A stretch of DNA of 64,000 nucleotides from Delphinus delphis. Taxonomy: Eukaryota; Chordata; Mammalia; Artiodactyla; Delphinidae. How positions within the stretch are numbered: position 1 is the first letter of the stretch; each line of letters opens with the position of its first letter. Shown here piece after piece: positions 13,781 to 24,043 of the stretch. A program made the position numbers and the translations under genes. Below the pieces are notes generated by a model that was not told the origin of the DNA, did no database searches, and saw nothing but the letters and a program-made list of their open reading frames with translations. The stretch lies in NCBI RefSeq assembly GCF_949987515.2, contig NC_082689.1:66773746-66837745 (forward strand), in the 5' to 3' direction.

Positions 13781-14489
13781 CCAGAGGAATGTTCTCTTCT
13801 CCATGTTATTTATTTTGACTGTGTGCTCTATATTTGTCTCAGAGATGAAAGTTAAGTTTTGCGTTTACCGTTACAAGGAGTAAAATAACAAAACGAGAGT
13901 CGAGAATTGATAATAGTCATTTGCAGATCACAACCAGCTTTTCCCACGAAGGGACCAAATCTTAAAAGCCTAATTTAGGTCTCAGTGAGACATTTTTGAA
14001 TGTGTCTGAAGGGTTATTTGCAGAAGGAGGTATCTTAGGCATGACCATAGATGCTGCTCTCGGACAGTCGCTGGTGGAGACATTGCACAGCTAGGTCTGG
14101 TTTCTCACTTTCCTGTCTGATTCAGAAAGAGCTTTACTTCCCTGCAGGAGTGAGACTTCATTTGCACCTTTGGTTTTTATTTTATTTTATTTTGTTTTCA
14201 ATAGCCATCTCTCCGTAGAATGTGTATATAAATATCGGAAATCATAATCTGATCTTTAAAGTTTATCTCATATTATTTAAGAATGACCCGAATTTTTTTA
14301 TTAATTGCCTTTTGAAAATCTGCAGTTAGGAAGTAATGTACATGTAGGATTTAGGAATGTCAGTCAGAAAATTATGTTTTGAGAAATGTAATTATTTTAT
14401 TTGCCTTCTAAAGCCAAATATTCTTAGGCAGAAGTTCTTCGTTATTTTAGTTTCACTTTCTTTTGAGGGTCTTTCCTTGTCATGAGTGC

Positions 14490-15130
14490 ACAACGCCCAC
14501 CTGTTTGACCCGTGGCCCTGCATGGCCTCACTCACCTTAGCCAGCCCCCGGGCAGGCCTGATGGCCACCAGGACGCCCACACAGACACCACGGTCAGCAC
14601 ATGCTGACCTGATGCGGGAGGCGTGGGGCGAGGCCAGAAGAGAGGAGGGGAGGAGAAGCGAGGAGGAGGGGCAGGGCCAGGGCTCCCGCAGGCTCCAAAC
14701 CAGGGAGCAGGGCTCCCTGAGGCCTCACGCTTCTTTGCCCTTGTGTGGCAATGTCCACCAGCGCCTGTGTGGACATCAAGAGATATGCTGGCCTCCGGGT
14801 GGTGACAGCCTAAAGAAGGGTGAGAAGGCCCTTGACCCTCTCATCTGGAGAGCAGCGAAAGGGGCAGGTCAGCATGAGAGGGTCTTCCGAGGCTTATTTG
14901 AAATCAGACACCCCAGGTGTGTGAGGTCCCACCTAGAGTGACTGTGAGACTCGAGGTTTGTAAACTTGCCCCTAGTTTGCTAAGATGATCTAAAATAATG
15001 TTTACTGTTCCAAGTTAGAGAAGAGAGAGAGAGAGAACGGGTCTGTGCGGCCCCCTGTGCAGGTCGGCTGGTCTGAAGATGAAGTCTGCCGTGTTACTGA
15101 TCAGGCCAGACACGCTCGTGTCACCGCATC
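14490..15130. other. GC-rich patch in intron (b)
   Basis: Roughly 600 bases of GC-rich DNA with scattered CpG (for example ACGCCC, GCGGGAGGCGTGGGGCGAGG) and a purine-rich run around 14636-14675. A 151-codon frame (14486-14941) crosses it but resembles no known protein and looks like the by-product of few stop codons. An (AG)n run lies at about 15016-15036. Confidence 0.5.
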
Positions 15131-16496
15131 ACCTGGGTCTCTCTTGTGCAGAAAACAGCACAGTGTTTTTAATCTGCTTGTGTTCCCTCACAGTATGCTG
15201 TTAGAAGGTTAATTGATAAGATTAAAGTAGGCTTAATCACAAAGATGTTTAGTGTTTAAAAAAATTCCCCAGCAAGTATTGGAACTTCTAAAATACGTAT
15301 ATCATTTGTACAGGGTTAATCTTGGAAATTATACTTGAAAACTTTATTCTACTCTTCATTTTAAGTTGGAAATTGTTTTTGACAAATTGTTTTGTACCAT
15401 TGGAAAAGAAAAATGGTAATTTATGTTCTTAAAAAAAAAATTTTTAATCCAAATCCGCCTGACCCCAAAGCTCATTAACTTTTTCCATTTCAGCTCTCTG
15501 TATTCCATATGTTTTTCCTTAGTCGAGAGAAAGTTCCTTCACAGTGGAAATTAAGTTCATTATTGTTCTAGTTGTCCCTTATTGATAATATTAATCACAG
15601 TTTTATCTATAGCCAGCAAATAATCACATTAAATGAAAGAAGCAGGTAGGAGCCAGATGGGGATAAAGAGCTGGTTTATGCATTACTAGGTAACATTAAC
15701 AGTTGCTGAAGAGATGCTATCGACCGCAGTGGACTAACTTCAAAACTGTTGGCTTCCATTGCAAACTCTAGACACACACCAGTAAATGTGGTTGGTTTCA
15801 GTTCTCAGGGAAATGAACTTTGACGGTGCCAACAGAAGAATCTAAAACAAAAAGAAACCAGAGAGTAGTTCTTATTTTGGGGTTTCTTCAGAAGAAAATT
15901 AGCCTCTCTTTTTACAAAAGAAATACTCCTGAAGAGTTGTATGTTAATATGTTTGATTTTGAAAAATCATTTGAAAACCATTTCCTGTTACAGGTTACTT
16001 ATTGTGAATTATTCTTTAAAATTAAAAAAAAAGGAAAGTGCTCATCCTATAATTTAATCACTTTGTAATAACAGATTAGTCTTTACTTGGTTCATATTTA
16101 ATAATATTTCAATATGACTACTATGTACTCTGTTTTCCCCCATGTCTGTATTCATAATGACAATTTTGATTTGTTTCTCCCAGTTTGTTATTTTTTTTGC
16201 TTTCTTCATCTTCTTTTTCTTTTCTTCTTCTTGTTTTTTTCTTTCTCAAATTCTCTAGTAGCCATGGTTCTTTATAAGTTAACAAAGTATTCTTCTTGTC
16301 TACTGTTACACTCATCTCCTCCATTCTTCTTCTTGCCTCTCAGGAAGTTCAGTTGGTAAATAGTAGCTGAAACTTACCGCATAAGCTACACTGCAGGAAA
16401 AATAAATCCTCTTTAAGTAATTTCTTTAACTCTTCTAGACCATTAGAAGCTAATTAGGTTTTCTGCAACAAAAGTTACCTATACCACTCCTTTTAG

Positions 16497-17000
16497 ATCT
16501 ATGTTGTCCAACACAGTAGCAACCAGCCACATGTGACTATTTTTTTTATTTTATGATTTTTTATTGAAGTATAGTTAATTGACAATGTTGTGTTAGTTGC
16601 AAATGTTAATTTACAGTGTTGTTTACAGCAAAGTGATTCAGTTATACATGTAAATGTATATATATAAATATATATGTAGGCTCTTTCGGATTCTTTTCCA
16701 TTATAGGTTATTATAAGATATTGAGTATATTTCCCTGTGCTATACAGTAGGTCGTTGTTGTTTGCCTATTGTATATATAGTAGTGTGTATATATGTTAAT
16801 CCCAAACTCCTAATTTATCTCCCCCTACATGTGACTATTTAAATTAGATAAAATTAAATGGAATTAAAAATTAATTAACTCTAGCCATAGTATTAAATGC
16901 TCAGTAGCCACATGTGCATAGTGGTCACCATATTGCACAGCACAGATGTAGAACATTTCCATCAGCACAGAAAGCAATTGTAGAGGAGCAAAATTCGCCA
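16497..17000. repeat. hAT-like DNA transposon relic split by an L1
   Basis: GTTGTCCAACACAGTAGCAA at the left and GCTCAGTAGCCACATGTGCA plus CACCATATTGCACAGC at the right form a palindromic DNA-transposon pattern. An L1 piece sits in the middle. I cannot name the family with certainty. Confidence 0.6.
16543..16826 (-). mobile_element. 5'-truncated L1, about 280 bases
   Basis: Poly-T is followed by the complement of a cetartiodactyl L1 3' end (TTGAAGTATAGTTAATTGAC, TATACAGTAGGTCGTTG). Perfect 14-base target repeats ACATGTGACTATTT lie at 16529-16542 and 16827-16840. Confidence 0.88.
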
Positions 17001-17559
17001 TGCCAAAAGGTGTCTCTTTGGCAGGTGGATTATTTCGAGCTGAAAACAAGACCCAAAAGACTCAGGAAGTACCTTTGACCTTCTTCCTCACTACCTAAAA
17101 GAATTCAGATAGAGGGACGTTCCTGGAATAGAGCAATCACCAGAGATACCTGCAAAGAATATGTGCTAAGTGTGGTGGAGAAACTTGGCAAGGGCTAGAG
17201 ATCAGGGTCTGCTAAATGTCCCATGTCTCCACATGGCCCAGCAGACATTTCTTTACCAAACATTTACTTTTCCACCTTCATGTGAATTGCCTTCCTCCCC
17301 TTCGAAGTCCCAAACCACTACCCCCAACATCCTTGTTTGCCTTTAGCTAAAGATGGTATTTAATGTGAGGGCTTTGGCCATTTTGGCGAGTTACTCAGTT
17401 CCCTTGAGTCTCTCCCATGTATACCTGTCATTAAACTTCTGTTTGATTTTCTCCTGTTAACCTGTCTCATGTCAATTTAACTCTTAGAGCAGCTAGAAGA
17501 ACCTAGAATAGCGGAAAATGTCTTCCTCCCCAACACACTATTGTATGCTGCTATTCTAT

Positions 17560-17690
17560 ATTATCATACAGAATAAAAAATATTTGACCTCTTTGTTTTG
17601 TCTTTTTCTCTGCAGCATTTCCAGTGGCCATAACACTGATTGCCACATTGGTAGTGTTCAGCAAATATTTGTTGAAAATTGAATGATTTG
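17560..17690 (+). repeat. L2-like 3' end relic
   Basis: Ends TTCAGCAAATATTTGTTGAA and TGAATG, typical of the L2 3' terminus. Short and diverged. Confidence 0.45.
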
Positions 17691-18179
17691 AATGACTTTC
17701 CAGTAGGAAGAATGTAATTTCAGTTATAGACTATTTATGGAAATTTAAGCTTAAAAATTAAGTTCAAATCCAAAAAGGTTTCATGTAGAAAATATTGTAT
17801 AATTATATAAAGTTCAGAAAGTTTTAAATTGGGCTAAATCTTTTTGAAATAATTTTCTATATTTGGTTCCAGTCTTTATCAACAATAGACTATCATATTT
17901 AAAAGTCAATGTACTTCTCTTTCCATAGCAATAACTATAATTCTTAAGTTGGATTCATTTTTCTTTTCCCAGACATAACTATTATTCCTAAGTTGGTTTG
18001 AATCATTCCTGTTCATGCTTCTATACTTATACTATGCATTTACGTATTAGTATTGATTAGTATGTTTGTAAAATATTCATAAATAATCACTATGGTAAAA
18101 AAAATGTACATTCTCTAATATAACTCACTATGTTTCCCTCAATATTGTATTCAGTATATTTCCATTTTGATAAAATTAG

Positions 18180-19920
18180 CACTGGGTGACTCTTTTTAAT
18201 TGCTGTACAGCATACAATCTGATGGTTTAGAAATTTAGAAATGTAATTGTTTGCTTATAAGCTTTGAGTACCTTAAACTTTACTAGATATTGCCAAGATC
18301 TTCTCCAAACTGTTTTATAGTTTACAGTTCCCTCCATAATAATTGTATCTTGTCCTAGCAACTTCTCAACATTGCTATTATTGAATTAGGTTTAAAATTT
18401 TTTTTTAATGTATTTCATTTGAGTTTTTCTAATTATGAAGGAGGGTGAGCAACATACAGCATATTTGTTGGCCATTCTCATTTCCTTTTCTGTCAATTAC
18501 CTGTTGTCTATTGTTCATTGGAATATCTTTTTATTATGATATGCAGTAGCATTTAATATACACTGGATAATAACCCTTTCTTGGTTATATACAAGACACA
18601 TTTCATCTCCCAATTTTTAGCTTTTCTTTATTTTTTAACTTTGAATATGGATTAATTTATTATACATTTTATATTAATATTTACCTTCCATTGATTTTAT
18701 CAGGTTTATCAATTTTTACCTTTATGGGTTTTGCCTTTATAGGTTTTGTTTTGTTTTGTTTTTGCGGTTCGTGGGCCTCTCACGGTTGTGGCCTCTCCCG
18801 TTGCGGAGCACAGGCTCTGGACGTGCAGGCTCAGCGGCCATGGCTCACAGGCCCAGCCGCTCCATGGCATGTGGGATCTTCCCGGACCGGGGCACGAACC
18901 CGTGTCCCCTGCATCGGCAGGCGGACTCTCAACCACTGAGCCACCAGGGAAGCCTGCCTTTATAGGTTTAAAACAATCTCTCCTCCATCGATATTATGTT
19001 TTATTCTTTGAAATTTAATATTAATTTGGAGAGAATTGACATCTACATGATATTGAGTCTTCCCATTCATAAATATGGATATGCTGTATCTCTCCATTTG
19101 TTTGTCTTTCAATAAAATTATGTCATGACATTAATATTATGCATATCTTTAAAAATAGTGTTTTTGTTGTCGCTGCCACTTAAAAAACATTTTAACTGGT
19201 TCTTTTTTGTATACATCAACCCTATTAATTTTTGTGTATTAAGCTTGTATCCAGTGAAGTTGCTGAATGCTCTTATTAATCCCAATAGCTTGTCAGTAGA
19301 TTCCCCTGAATTTTCTGTGTACATAATTATATTGTGTCCAAATAATTTATCACTTTCCAATGATTACATATCTTATCACTATCTTATTTTATTGCATTAG
19401 CTAAGAGTTCCAATAGTATATTCTGAAAGCTGTGATAGTGAACATCCTCATCTAGTTTCTGCCTTTAATTGTAATATTTCTAATTTTTCACTTTTAAGTA
19501 TGTCACTTGCTATAGGTTTTGGTATATATTCCTTATTAGGTTAAGGAAGTTCTATTTTAATAATAGCGTGCTTAGCATGCTTGTCAAAATAAATACTGGA
19601 TTGTATGCTTTCCTACCTATTTTGAAATGGTCAGTCATAAGCTTTTTTCTCCATTAATCTGTTAATGTGATGACTTATACTAAAAGATTTTTCTATTACT
19701 GAACTACTCTTGCACTTATTGGAAAAAACTCTTCTTAGACATGATTTTTTTCTTAAACATTGCTTGCTTGCATTTGATAATATTTCATTTTCTATTTCAG
19801 CATCTATATTCTAAAGTCAGAGCGGTCTGTAACTTCATTTTCTCATCCACACTGAGTATCAATGTTTCATAAAGTATACCAAGAAACTTTCTCTTTTCTT
19901 TTTTCTGTGGAACCATTTTT
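18180..19920 (-). mobile_element. Old L1 LINE fragment with ORF2 remnant
   Basis: The complement codes fragments of L1 ORF2. At 19118-19360 (-) a frame contains KLLGLIRAFSNFTGYKLNTQ, matching the region after the reverse transcriptase core. TTGACATCTACATGATATTG and CTGTATCTCTCCATTTG are further landmarks. It is riddled with substitutions and interrupted by a CHR-2 SINE, and is not active. Confidence 0.75.
18747..18954 (-). mobile_element. CHR-2 short SINE
   Basis: Reverse-oriented copy in an old L1. Perfect 15-base target repeats TGCCTTTATAGGTTT lie at 18732-18746 and 18955-18969, which suggests a recent insertion. Confidence 0.93.
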
Positions 19921-20904
19921 CTGGAACTCAATCCCAGGCTAATTTATAAAAGGTTGGAAAACCATATTCAGTGTCTCTTTCCTTTATCTAGATTTGGACA
20001 CACATTTTTTTCCTATCTGTAACATGTTTTTGGTATTTTCCATCTTATAAAATCAGCATCATTAAGCTGAACACAGAAAATCCAAAATCATCATAGGTAC
20101 TATTTCACACTCCATCTTATCTAGGAATATCAAGGAACCATATGGACCAGGAAAAACCTTTTAAACTTAAATGAAACAAGAAAAATAAAAATAAAACTCC
20201 TACCTTTTCATTACTAATATAAGAGTTAAAAAGTAGGGCACCACCACAATCTGTACTGAAAGGAAAAATGAATATTATTCACCTGGGAATACCCTACCAG
20301 GGAAAGTAGATCATTTAAAACATATTAGAAAGTTAAAAATCTTCAAGCTTCTACAATTGTTAGTGCTGCCTTTTCTCAAAAAAATGTTTAAGGACTGTGG
20401 ACAAAATTTGTATTTTTCCACATTAACATTGGAATTTGACAAGTATGCTGCTGTCGGTAATGGTCACTGCAATGAGTAGTGGAAGCAGCAGGTGGCAGCA
20501 GCTCCCACTCAACAAACTATGGGTTTCTGAGCAAGCACTGTAACAGCAGGAGGCCTCCCTTGCTTGCTCCTTAGTTCTTTTGTGTCTGTAATGCTCATTT
20601 CAAATATGGAAAGAAGTAATATAATGCATAAATCCCACTAACTTTGACAAAACAGATGAGACATTTTTGTGTCTACATTGAGAATGAATAACAAACTTAG
20701 GAAATAGATGGATTTATACCTAGTACCTTTATGTTTTCTAGGACCCTTCTTCCCTGTCCCCCTCTTCTATCTTATGCCTTTTTTGGATCTCACTGAAGCC
20801 TTTCCTTTTCAGGGAAGCTGGCCATACTTTTGGACATTTGCTACCTCCTATTAAATGAAACTGTATAATAATAACAATGTTAATACATAAGCTGATAATA
20901 CTAG

Positions 20905-21365
20905 TGACCATTTATTGAATACTTACTGTATGCTAGGCTCTCCTCCAAATTTTTTTTTTTTTGTTTTGCGGTACGCGGGCCTCTCACTGCTGTGGCCTCT
21001 CCCATTGCGGAGCACAGGCTCTGGACGCGCAGGCTCAGCGGCCATGGCTCACGGGCCCAGCCGCTCCGCGGCATGTGGGTTCTTCCCGGACCGGAGCACG
21101 AACCCGTGTTCCCTGCATCGGCAGGCGGACTCTCAACCACTGCGCCACCAGGGAAGCCCTCTTCCAAAGTTTTACATATTTTTCTTATTTAATTTACACA
21201 ATAACTCAGTGAATTTGGTACTATTATTATTATCCTCATTTTATAGATATCAAAACTGAAGCACAGAAAGGTTAAGTACTTTGCCTAAGATACATAGCTA
21301 ATAAGTGGATGGGGCCAGATCACACAGGCTGTCTGATCTTGGAGCCTGTGCTCTTCACTGCTACT
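20905..21365 (-). repeat. MIR split by a CHR-2 SINE
   Basis: The left part, TTTATTGAATACTTACTGTA, and the right part, CCTCATTTTATAGATATCAA then GAAGCACAGAAAGGTTAAGT, are consecutive pieces of a reverse MIR separated by the SINE at 20951-21158. Confidence 0.82.
20951..21158 (-). mobile_element. CHR-2 short SINE inside a MIR
   Basis: Reverse-oriented copy with poly-T at its left end and ACCAGGGAAGCC at its right. Imperfect target repeats (CTCCTCCAAA / CTCTTCCAAA) flank it. It splits an older MIR element. Confidence 0.9.
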
Positions 21366-21589
21366 CAGGGATTTGTTAAACAGGGAGACCAATCCCTGCC
21401 TATAGACAGGTTGGCAAATATTTTAATTCCACTAAGAAAGAGACTTATTCAAGCTATTTAAAGTACATATATTTCTAAAACCTCTTTGAGAAGTGTATAT
21501 ACAGGTGGGAATTTGAGGCGACTGGCAGTTCAGTAAGGAAGAGACAGACCAAAGAGACAGATCTCAACTTCTTTACTTACTGTTTGTGG

Positions 21590-21725
21590 AAGCTTGACCA
21601 GATATGTCACCACCCAGAGCTTGACTTTCCTAGTACATTAAATGGTGATAATAATACTTAGGTGTTATTGTGAAGATTGAGATAGCATAGGATAGTTCCT
21701 AGAACATAGTTAAGTACCTTTTCAA
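21590..21725 (+). repeat. MIR relic
   Basis: Contains GCTTGACTTTCCTAG, AATGGTGATAATAATACTTA and TTGTGAAGATTGAGATA, the right half of a forward MIR. Confidence 0.6.
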
Positions 21726-21835
21726 TTAATATTAGTTCAAGTCTACCTTTCTCAATAAACTGTAGCGCCAACTGTGAATTTCCCTTGGGTAGGATGAACC
21801 TGGAAGAGTTAAAGGGAAATAGAGGGCAGCATTGA

Positions 21836-22047
21836 GGGCTTCCCTGGTGGCGCAGTGGTTGAGAGTCCGCCTGCCGATGCAGGGGACACGGGTTCTTGCC
21901 CCGGTCTGTGAAGACCCCATGTGCCGCGGAGCGGCTAGGCCCGTGAGCAATGGCCGCTGAGCCTGCGCGTCCAGAGCCTGTGCTCCGCAATGGGAGAGGC
22001 CACAACAGTGAGAGTCCGCATGCCGCAAAAAAAAAAAAAAAAAAAAA
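21836..22047 (+). mobile_element. CHR-2 short SINE
   Basis: Complete copy with poly-A tail. Perfect 11-base target repeats GGCAGCATTGA lie at 21825-21835 and 22048-22058. Confidence 0.92.
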
Positions 22048-22300
22048 GGCAGCATTGATTAACTGAGGAAGAACTTTGCATTATTAATGTTTGAATCTCC
22101 CTCAAGAAGTATCTCAAATGATGAGTGCATAACAAATGTTTGTTGTTAAATTGATAAGTAGATAAAGTCACAGAGTTAAGTGGTCAATTCTAAATATGCA
22201 AAACTAGAGTCTCTCCAAGTCATGGGCATGCATTTTCAAGGACTGAGGTTAACAGTAACATTGGTATTCCCAGGAAATTTATTTACAATTTAAAAAGATG

Positions 22301-22431
22301 GGGATTTCCCCGGCTGTCCAGGGGTTTAGACTCTGCGCTTCCAATGCAGGGGGCACGGGTTCAATCCCTGGTCGGGGAATTAAGATCCCACATGCCGGGC
22401 AGCACAGCCAAAAAAAAAAAAAAAAAAAATT
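22301..22431 (+). mobile_element. CHR-1-like SINE (first of a nested pair)
   Basis: Head GGGGATTTCCCCGGCTGTCC, box B GGTTCAATCCC and tail GGGCAGCACAGCC followed by about 19 A. Its left target repeat AAAAAGATG (22292-22300) recurs only after the neighbouring CHR-2 (22653-22661). Confidence 0.85.
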
Positions 22432-22622
22432 AGGGCTTCCCTGGTGGCGCAGTGGTTGAGAGTCCGCCTGCCGATGCAGGGGACGCGGGTTCATGCCCTT
22501 GTCCGGGAAGATCCCACATGCCGCGGAGCGACTGGGCTCCTGAGCCATGGCCGCTGAGCCTGCGCGTCCGGAGCCTGTGCTCCACAACGGGAGAGGCCAC
22601 AACAGTGAGAGGCCCGCGTACT

Positions 22623-22652
<30 letters not shown>
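22432..22652 (+). mobile_element. CHR-2 short SINE (second of a nested pair)
   Basis: Starts TAGGGCTTCCCTGGTGGCGC directly at the end of the preceding SINE's poly-A and has its own poly-A of more than 30. The arrangement suggests insertion into the A-tail of the CHR-1-like copy. Confidence 0.9.
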
Positions 22653-22659
<7 letters not shown>

Positions 22660-22791
22660 TGAATGGGAGCCCCTTATTAATTTCTGACTTAAAGATGTTC
22701 AATTTATAGTGTGACATCATTTCTTGTTTTCTTTTATGCTTATGCTTGCATTTATTTAATCATTCATCAAATTAACTGATTTCTCTTCTAG

Positions 22792-22862
22792 ACCAAAAAC
22801 AGAAGATGCCTGGATATTTGCAAAGCCCAATGCTATTCAGGCTGTTGGTGTAATGTCGTTTG
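22792..22862 (+). CDS. SLC38A11: SLC38A11 internal exon (start of TM6)
   Basis: This 71-base exon has its acceptor AG at 22790-22791 and donor GTGAGT at 22863. In phase 2 from the previous exon it reads (I)PKTEDAWIFAKPNAIQAV followed by GVMSF and the first base of an Ala codon. The segment is an extracellular loop leading into TM6 and is close to the human protein. The exon is tightly boxed in by retroposons: a CHR-1/CHR-2 pair ends about 130 bases upstream and a long CHR SINE begins about 66 bases downstream. Even so, both splice sites and the reading frame are intact. Confidence 0.94.
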
Positions 22863-23881
22863 GTGAGTAGATGGTTTCCAAGGCCCTTTCTGAATATGGA
22901 GTCTTCTGTACTAGGAAAAAGTGCTGTGGGGCTTCCCTGGTGGCACAGTGGTTAAGAATCCGCCTGCCAATGCAAGGGACACGGGTTCGAGCCCTGGCCT
23001 GGGAAGATCCCACATGCTGCGGAGCAACTAAGCCCGCGTGCTACAACTACTGAGCCTGAGCTCTAGAGCCCACAAGCCACAACTACTGAGCCCACGTGCC
23101 ACAACTACTGAAGCCTGCGTGCCTAGAGCCCATGCTCCACAATGAGAAGCCACGACAATGAGAAGCCCGCACACCGCAACGAAGAGTAGCCCCCACTCAC
23201 CACAAGTAAAGAAAGCTTGTGCACAGCAACAAAGACCCAACACAGCCAAGAATAAATAAGTAAATTTATTTTTTTTAAAAAAAGGTGCTGTGTGTCTGGA
23301 GAGCAGACGTCCTAAGTTTTAGACTTCCCATTAGCAGCGTATGATCCAGTTTGTGCCAACATAAAATTAGGCTGAAACTTTTCTCACTCATCACCAGAAT
23401 GTGCTTCAATTTGGACAAGTCTCTTCCTCATGCAGAAAACTCATTTAAGTCTTCTTATTTCTTAACTTGAAAATCTAGCAAGTGTTATGGACTTCTTCAA
23501 AACCTTGCACACAAAGTATTGTGAATTGGCCATCTAAAGTTACTCTGTTATATCCCAGATGGGAAAGGAAGCCCTGGACTGAAAATATGGTGTTGTTTAG
23601 ATTTCCTTTAAGATTGGAAAGGCCACTGGGAAATGGGAGAGAAAGTTGGCTAGGCCTGGTATATATCAAGAGTGACATGAGGAGAATATAAGCCTAATGT
23701 GAATGAAATTTCTCATTCCTACAGCTGTTAGAAAGATTATTTCTGACATATTTAGTAAATTAGTATATCTGAACTTCAGTTCATTAGTATTTCAAAGTAG
23801 CGTACATCTCTGAATTTTCTGAAGGAAAGGGAGAACTATGGTGCTTGCTTTAATAATGCTTTTTTTTCCCTTGTATTGCAG
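22863..23881 (+). other. SLC38A11: SLC38A11 intron (1.0 kb)
   Basis: A short intron, one third of which is a long CHR SINE (22929-23284). The rest (23293-23881) looks unique and ends in a T-rich tract and CAG. Confidence 0.85.
22929..23284 (+). mobile_element. Long CHR SINE (CHR tail form)
   Basis: Same 5' tRNA-related head as CHR-2, but with a long body of repeated CACAACTACTGAGCC units and the tail ACAAAGACCCAACACAGCCA, then AATAAATAAGTAAAT. Target repeat GTGCTGTG occurs at 22921-22928 and 23285-23292. It lies 66 bases downstream of an SLC38A11 exon. Confidence 0.88.
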
Positions 23882-24043
23882 CATTTATTTGCCACCATAA
23901 CTGCTTCTTAGTTTATGGTTCTTTGGAAGAACCCACAGTAGCTAAGTGGTCTCACATCATCCATGTGTCCACCTTGATTTCTGTATTTATCAGTATTCTC
24001 TTTGCTACATGCGGATACTTGACATTTACTGGCTACACCCAAG
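23882..24043 (+). CDS. SLC38A11: SLC38A11 internal exon (TM6-TM7)
   Basis: This 162-base exon has acceptor GCAG ending at 23881 and donor GTAAAA at 24044. It completes the split Ala codon and reads AFICHHNCFLVYGSLEEPTV, then AKWSHIIHVS and a strongly hydrophobic stretch (TM7) ending YLTFTGYTQ plus one base. The FICHHN motif in TM6 and the EEPT-KWS loop are conserved landmarks of this transporter. Against the human protein as I recall it, the HHNSF serine is Cys here; this is an ordinary substitution, not a lesion. Phase is 2 in and 1 out, and agrees with both neighbours. Confidence 0.95.

Larger units (their letters stand above)
1929..22791 (+). other. SLC38A11: SLC38A11 large intron (20.9 kb), retroposon-rich
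   Basis: This is the longest intron in the window. It holds a MaLR LTR, MER5, MIR, L2, Tigger2-like, L1 and about eight CHR SINE copies, listed separately. Stretches with no element I can name are about 1929-3210, 4500-7240, 9600-10860, 12080-12980, 15130-16490 and 17010-17950. They are AT-rich and lack any convincing exon. Confidence 0.75.

Noticed and set aside
14486..14941. 151-codon frame in the GC-rich block
   Set aside because: Low stop density from base composition; no recognisable domain, competing frames on both strands, no splice context.
18762..18960. tRNA-like A and B boxes in SINE copies as tRNA genes
   Set aside because: The boxes are the Pol III promoter of tRNA-derived SINEs; there is no cloverleaf with acceptor stem or usable anticodon arm.
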